60,164 nucleotides of DNA, taken from NCBI GenBank assembly GCA_022707885.1, contig JAKIZT010000011.1, forward strand, positions 3,127-63,290, written 5' to 3'. The DNA comes from Caldisericales bacterium. GTDB lineage: Bacteria; Caldisericota; Caldisericia; JAAYUI01. Below the pieces are notes generated by a model. That model had not been told where the DNA came from, did not search any database, and saw only the letters and a program-made list of their open reading frames with translations. The position numbers were made by a program, and so were the translations under genes. This document shows, piece by piece, positions 56,200 to 60,164 of this stretch (its first letter is position 1; the number at the start of each line of letters is the position of its first letter).

Positions 56200-56207
56200 A
56201 AAAAACT

Positions 56208-56236
56208 AGTTTATTATTGTAAAAGTTTAAGTTCAA
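56208..56236 (-). promoter_or_regulatory. Promoter of the comB operon, likely leaderless
   Basis: TTGAAC (56231-56236), 17 bp, TAAACT (56208-56213) on the minus strand, 8 nt before the GTG at 56199. Confidence 0.55.
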
Positions 56237-56252
56237 CCACGAGCAGGGCCAG

Positions 56253-57491
56253 CTACTTGCCAACCATGAGCCTGACATGCGTCCAGTAAGACACAGGGCT
56301 CTTTTCTCCTGCTCCGGGGACACCAGTTATTTCGGGAGGAGTTCTCCATGTCCTTCCAAAATCTTCGGAAACAAAAAATCTGAAAGAAGACTCATAATTG
56401 TTTTCGTCAAAATAGGGCCTTATGTATCCAGAAAAGATTGGCGGGAGACCTTCAACAGGATCAATCAGCAGTTTTCCGTTCTCGGTATACGAAGGATTCT
56501 TGAGGTCTTCCTGGGTAGAATTGACAGGGCCAACTATCATCCAGGCGCCACCGCCGATAAACCAGTTTTGTCCAAGGTTGTAATGAAGGTATTTTGCATG
56601 GTTTGCCGGGATTATCTGGACACCACCCCTCAAATTCTCGTCATCAGTCTTGCCCCTCCACCTTGTGGTGGAAACTTCCAGTACACCCGGATGTGTAGCT
56701 CTCACCCTTCCAATATCGGCATACTCGGAGCCAATAAATCTTCCAGTCTGGGTTGCCCGCTGGAGGACTCTTCCAATCTGGTATCTTTTCTCGGTCTCAT
56801 CCATCACATAGACCCCACCATAGTCTTCCATCTGGACACCATTTACAACATCGCCCTTGGACCAGTTTTCGAATTCAATGTACCTGACATTGTCCCTTGG
56901 TCTCCTGACATCAATGAACAGGAATTGCGGTGGAATACGTGTTGGATCTGCGAAATATGAATCAAGTGACACCCAGGAACCCCTATCCAGAGCATAAACA
57001 GGGTTGCCAACATAGGGTGACCACTCATTGAAAATCCCGTATCCTCCAGGATTACTTATCACTATGTCGCCTGTTCCGCCCTCTTCGGTAAAAGGAATTA
57101 TCGAAAGCTCGGATGCGTTCCAGTTTGTCGGTTTTGCAGGATCATACTGTCTTTTTGGCCCACACCTTATATGGATTGCATTGACCGCAGACGCAACAAT
57201 TGTTCCTTTTGTGCCATTCTGCGCACAAACATAATGGGAAGCCCAGAAACCGTCCGAGGCCCTTGTGGCCTGGGTGGCAGGAGTAACAACTTCGCCTATC
57301 TCCCTGGAACCGCCATCTGTATAAACAATTATTTTCCCACCAGCACTGTTGTCGATGAGCACGGAAAAAAGCCTTATCGTAGAAACATCAAACCTTTTGG
57401 CCTCTGGCGGGACGTTAGCCTTAATGTCGAAAGCCTTCAGCGTTGTGGTCACAGACAAAAGCAGGGCCAGGAGAAGCGCCACTATGTGCAT
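56253..57491 (-). CDS. Secreted hypothetical protein, about 412 residues
   Basis: Signal peptide at the N-terminus (HIVALLLALLLSVTTTLKAFD), then a beta-rich exported protein with many Gly, Trp and Tyr residues. I recognise no family. EDFGRTWRTPPEI near the C-terminus resembles an Asp-box of sialidase or BNR propellers, but only one is visible. I place the start at the ATG at 57491. A promoter -10 box (57499-57504) overlaps the alternative ATG at 57503, so the shorter form is favoured. Confidence 0.65.
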   Translation of the reverse strand: MHIVALLLALLLSVTTTLKAFDIKANVPPEAKRFDVSTIRLFSVLIDNSAGGKIIVYTDGGSREIGEVVTPATQATRASDGFWASHYVCAQNGTKGTIVASAVNAIHIRCGPKRQYDPAKPTNWNASELSIIPFTEEGGTGDIVISNPGGYGIFNEWSPYVGNPVYALDRGSWVSLDSYFADPTRIPPQFLFIDVRRPRDNVRYIEFENWSKGDVVNGVQMEDYGGVYVMDETEKRYQIGRVLQRATQTGRFIGSEYADIGRVRATHPGVLEVSTTRWRGKTDDENLRGGVQIIPANHAKYLHYNLGQNWFIGGGAWMIVGPVNSTQEDLKNPSYTENGKLLIDPVEGLPPIFSGYIRPYFDENNYESSFRFFVSEDFGRTWRTPPEITGVPGAGEKSPVSYWTHVRLMVGK

Positions 57492-57498
57492 TGAGTAA

Positions 57499-57527
57499 AT
57501 CATAACAAGACTCTAGTAACACCTCAA
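57499..57527 (-). promoter_or_regulatory. Promoter of the secreted protein gene, likely leaderless
   Basis: TTGAGG (57522-57527), 17 bp, TATGAT (57499-57504) on the minus strand, 7 nt before the ATG at 57491. Confidence 0.55.
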
Positions 57528-57557
57528 GAAAACATTTAGCCACAATAAATGTTCAAC

Positions 57558-57586
57558 TTGACAACAAATCAATAGTAAATTAACTT
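57558..57586 (+). promoter_or_regulatory. Promoter of the DUF4388-cysS operon
   Basis: TTGACA (57558-57563), 17 bp, TAACTT (57581-57586). The predicted start near 57593 leaves a short leader with ggaggt before the ATG at 57608, so this transcript, unlike several neighbours, carries a ribosome binding site. Confidence 0.6.
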
Positions 57587-57607
57587 ATCTGTTTGCGGAG
57601 GTGCGCA

Positions 57608-58546
57608 ATGTATGCCATTACTGGAACTATAGAGAACCTTGATTTGGCAGTAATTCTGCAGACAATGAATATAAGCAAAAAAACTGGTTGTATGGAAGTG
57701 AAAACCGGTGAAGAAACCTCCCGCATTTTTTTTGAGCAGGGTGCGATAGTGCATGCGCTCACAAAAAACCTCGAGGGTGAAACAGCTTTTTATGACCTAT
57801 TGACGGTAGAACAAGGCACATGGGGTTTTATCCCCGACATGACTCCGCCAAAGAGGACCATAAGAAACAAGATTGAGGGCCTGCTTCTAAACTGGAGCAA
57901 CCTCATGGACGAGTGGAATTCAATCAAGGACAAACTCCCCCAGCAAGACGCCATCCTGAGGATGGTGGATGTTCCTGAGGATGAAAGGGAACACCTGGTC
58001 TTCAACATGGACGAGTGGGAAGTCCTCGAGCTGATAAAAAGATATGGCTTGACATCCAAAGTGTTTGAAGAAAGCAAGGTAGGAAGATTCAAAACGGGCA
58101 AGGCAATCCTGAAGTTTCTCTCAATAGATTTGATAAAAATTGAGAAACAGGACAAAGAGAACATTGAAAAAATCATGAACTTTCTCAATGATGTGGGAAG
58201 CGAGCTGGGTGAAAGAAACCTGGGCGCAAACCACTTCAGGCGCATAGTTGACAAGTTCACAGTGGAGACAGCAAAACGCTACAAGTTCATGAACGACCTG
58301 AGGCTTGACGAAAACCTCAAGTTTACGGGTCTCAAGACAAAAGGACTGCTCAACGAGAATGTTATCGAAGCACTGAAGGATCTGCTCTGGAACATAATTG
58401 ACTATGTCAACAGCCTGGTTGGGACACCGCTCGCATTTGACCAGATGTCGAAGGTCATAAGCAAGCATTTCAAGTCAGGGGATGAAATGATGAAGACCCT
58501 CAAACTCGATGAATACATTGCTTCGGAAGGAAGAATAAGAAGATGA
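57608..58546 (+). CDS. DUF4388-domain protein (paralogue C)
   Basis: A 312-residue protein with an N-terminal DUF4388 domain (ITGTIENLDLAVILQTMNISKKTGCM, FFEQGAIVHALTKNLEGETAFYDLL, GTWGFIPD). The rest is helical and different from the C-terminal domains of paralogues A and B. The ATG has ggaggt 5 nt upstream; a TTG five codons earlier overlaps that site. Its last 4 nt overlap the cysS start (ATGA), so a signalling-type protein is cotranscribed with a housekeeping gene. Confidence 0.82.
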   Translation: MYAITGTIENLDLAVILQTMNISKKTGCMEVKTGEETSRIFFEQGAIVHALTKNLEGETAFYDLLTVEQGTWGFIPDMTPPKRTIRNKIEGLLLNWSNLMDEWNSIKDKLPQQDAILRMVDVPEDEREHLVFNMDEWEVLELIKRYGLTSKVFEESKVGRFKTGKAILKFLSIDLIKIEKQDKENIEKIMNFLNDVGSELGERNLGANHFRRIVDKFTVETAKRYKFMNDLRLDENLKFTGLKTKGLLNENVIEALKDLLWNIIDYVNSLVGTPLAFDQMSKVISKHFKSGDEMMKTLKLDEYIASEGRIRR

Positions 58547-59940
58547 GGTTTTTTAACACAATGACCAGGGCAAAGGAAGAATTTACGCCAGTACATGACG
58601 GTGAGGTAAGACTTTATACTTGCGGGCCAACGGTTTATTCAAGAATACATATAGGCAACTTCAAAACATTTCTCTTTGAAGATATCCTGGTCAGGTATTT
58701 CATTTATAAGGGTTACAAAGTAAAACAGGTGATGAACATCACCGATATTGATGACAAGACCATAAGGACAAGCAGACAAAGGAATACTCCATTAAAAGAA
58801 GTCACTGATCCTTATATTGAATTGTTCCACAGGGACAGGAAAGCCCTCCATATAATTGATGCAACAAATTACCCAAGGGCGACAGAGCACGTCCCACAGA
58901 TGGTGGAAATTGTCCAGAAACTCATGGACAACGGCCACGCATACAGGGCTGCTGACAACTCGATCTACTATTCAATTTCATCCTTCAAAGATTACGGCAA
59001 ACTTGCCCATCTTGAAATAAACACCCTCCAGTCTGGGGCATCGGGAAGGGTGGCTTCTGACGAATACGAAAAAGATTCTATCTCCGACTTTGCTTTGTGG
59101 AAGGCCTGGGACGAAAACGACGGGGAAGTGTATTGGGAGACCCAGCTTGGGAAGGGACGCCCTGGCTGGCATATAGAGTGCTCTGCTATGTCGATGGAAT
59201 ACCTTGGTGAGACCCTCGACATCCACACGGGTGGCATTGACAACATCTTCCCCCACCACCAGAACGAGATTGCGCAGTCGGAAGGCTTCACCGGCAAGAC
59301 ATTCTCAAAATACTGGATGCACTCGTACCATCTCATGGTTGATGGCGCAAAAATGAGCAAATCACTGGGGAATTTCTACACGCTGGAGGACCTCGAAAAG
59401 AAGGGAATATCTCCGGAAACATTCCGCTTCTTCGTGGTAACAAACCACTACAGAACGAGTCTAAATTACACTGATGAGGCCGCAAGGGCCGCTGGAAAGG
59501 CGAGAGACAGCCTTATTGAATTTGTCGACAGGGTAAGAAACATACCCGATGGCCCCGATAAATTTGATGTTGGGCCAACAATTGAAGGGATGTTCAGGGA
59601 GTTTGAGGCCGGGATGGATGATGACCTGAACACACCGCAGGCAATTGCCGCGGTATTTGACATGACACGCCCCATAAACAGGGCAATAGATGAAGGCAAG
59701 ATCGGAACACTGGGAAGGGAAAACCTCTTAAAGGCCATCGAAAAGGTAAACACCGTCTTTGCATTTCTTGAAGGCTCGGAAACCACCATTCCGGAGGAAG
59801 TCACAGAGCTGATGAAACAAAGGGAGCAAGCGAGAAAAGAAAAAAATTGGGCCATGTCGGACCAGCTCAGGGACAAAATACTGGAGCTTGGTTTCATCGT
59901 AAAAGATACGCCCCAAGGCCAGCGCGTGACAAAAAAATAA
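58543..59940 (+). CDS. cysS: Cysteinyl-tRNA synthetase
   Basis: A 465-residue class I synthetase. The zinc-binding Cys is C27 in LYTCGPTVY, the HIGH motif is HIGN (36-39), GWHIECSAMSMEYLG and FPHHQNEIAQSEG give the other zinc ligands, and KMSKS is at 270-274. The C-terminal helical domain and anticodon-binding tail (MKQREQARKEKNWAMSDQLRD) are complete. It attaches cysteine to tRNA-Cys. Confidence 0.97.
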   Translation: MRFFNTMTRAKEEFTPVHDGEVRLYTCGPTVYSRIHIGNFKTFLFEDILVRYFIYKGYKVKQVMNITDIDDKTIRTSRQRNTPLKEVTDPYIELFHRDRKALHIIDATNYPRATEHVPQMVEIVQKLMDNGHAYRAADNSIYYSISSFKDYGKLAHLEINTLQSGASGRVASDEYEKDSISDFALWKAWDENDGEVYWETQLGKGRPGWHIECSAMSMEYLGETLDIHTGGIDNIFPHHQNEIAQSEGFTGKTFSKYWMHSYHLMVDGAKMSKSLGNFYTLEDLEKKGISPETFRFFVVTNHYRTSLNYTDEAARAAGKARDSLIEFVDRVRNIPDGPDKFDVGPTIEGMFREFEAGMDDDLNTPQAIAAVFDMTRPINRAIDEGKIGTLGRENLLKAIEKVNTVFAFLEGSETTIPEEVTELMKQREQARKEKNWAMSDQLRDKILELGFIVKDTPQGQRVTKK

Positions 59941-59982
59941 GGCCATACAAGAGCCCCAAAGAGGGCGGAAAGTGAATTTAAA

Positions 59983-60164
59983 GTGGAAAACGAAAGGAGC
60001 CGCGACAGAAAAGGCGGCTTTGGAAAAAGCAATTTCAGGGACAATGGTCCTTCAAGAAGATCTTTTGGAGACAGAAAACCCTTTGGTGAAAGAAAGTCTT
60101 TTGGAGACAGGAAGCCATATGGGGAAAGAAAACCGTATGGAGAAAACAAGCCTTTTGGTGAAAG
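59983..60164 (+). CDS. Start of a repeat-rich protein, probably RlmB-type rRNA methyltransferase (partial)
   Basis: The gene begins at a GTG at 59983 and runs out of the window after about 60 codons. The translation is a basic, low-complexity repeat with units such as RKPFGE, RKSFGD, RKPYGE and NKPFGE. Arg/Gly/Phe-rich N-terminal extensions like this are common on RlmB/TrmH-family 2'-O-methyltransferases, and cysS is often followed by rlmB. No SPOUT domain is visible yet, so the assignment rests on context. Other frames are also open here because of the repeat. A GTG at 59972 in another frame is an alternative but gives no recognisable product. Confidence 0.55.
   Translation, partial: MENERSRDRKGGFGKSNFRDNGPSRRSFGDRKPFGERKSFGDRKPYGERKPYGENKPFGE

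Noticed and set aside
59466..60149. Minus-strand open frame of 227 codons
   Set aside because: Its start is the reverse of the RKPFGE repeat and the rest is antisense to cysS.

Overview
The window looks like chromosome from an uncultured, anaerobic, diderm (Gram-negative-type) bacterium of moderate, roughly mid-40s percent GC. Supporting signs are a System I cytochrome c maturation operon, several lipoprotein signal peptides, oxygen-sensitive 2-hydroxyacyl-CoA dehydratase/double-cubane-cluster enzymes, a small ferredoxin and very large secreted proteins. I cannot name the phylum from sequence alone. A recurrent trait is that many genes have no Shine-Dalgarno sequence and instead have a -10 box ending 6-10 nt before the start codon, which suggests leaderless mRNAs.

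Layout. 1-8748 (minus): an Rhs polymorphic-toxin locus with a 2412-residue secreted Rhs protein, a membrane-anchored candidate immunity protein, then an orphan copy of the Rhs C-terminal tail and its spacer, so a second immunity gene should lie just left of base 1. 9024-13681: tRNA-His, then a CIRCE-controlled grpE-dnaK-dnaJ operon followed by an endonuclease IV-like gene. 13730-16489 (minus): a secreted C39-type peptidase with fibronectin III domains. 16808-22649: a structured, riboswitch-like leader ahead of an operon for a SAM methyltransferase, two 2-hydroxyacyl-CoA dehydratase-type subunits, and a fusion of the ATP-dependent activator to a double-cubane-cluster reductase through a cysteine-rich linker. 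22711-29370 (minus): a small unknown protein, a lipoprotein and ccmABCDEF, including a 33-codon ccmD and a Cys-type CcmE. 29462-31508: thiolase and 3-hydroxyacyl-CoA dehydrogenase. 31613-36187 (minus): a giant secreted putative metallopeptidase with DUF11 domains.

36851-44787: a ferredoxin, a tandem pair of CYTH-fold proteins, and an operon of polyprenyl synthase, PduL phosphotransacylase, an HtpX/M48-like membrane protein without its HExxH motif, a tandem-BMC shell protein and a HIT hydrolase; two DUF4388 paralogues face it. 44979-47344: threonine dehydrogenase and 2-amino-3-ketobutyrate ligase (threonine to glycine plus acetyl-CoA). 47457-52224: unknown membrane protein, copper-amine-oxidase-N-like secreted protein, endonuclease III-like protein, VOC protein and aldehyde dehydrogenase. 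52238-56199 (minus): lipoprotein, GlcF-like and GlcD-like oxidoreductase subunits and ComB, suggesting sulfolactate metabolism. 56253-end: a secreted unknown, a third DUF4388 protein, cysS and the repeat-rich start of what is probably an RlmB-type rRNA methyltransferase.

The most unusual items are the riboswitch-like leader plus fused activator/double-cubane reductase operon (16808-22649), the PduL/pseudo-protease/BMC-T operon (39563-41901), the apparent leaderless promoters, and the modular Rhs locus.
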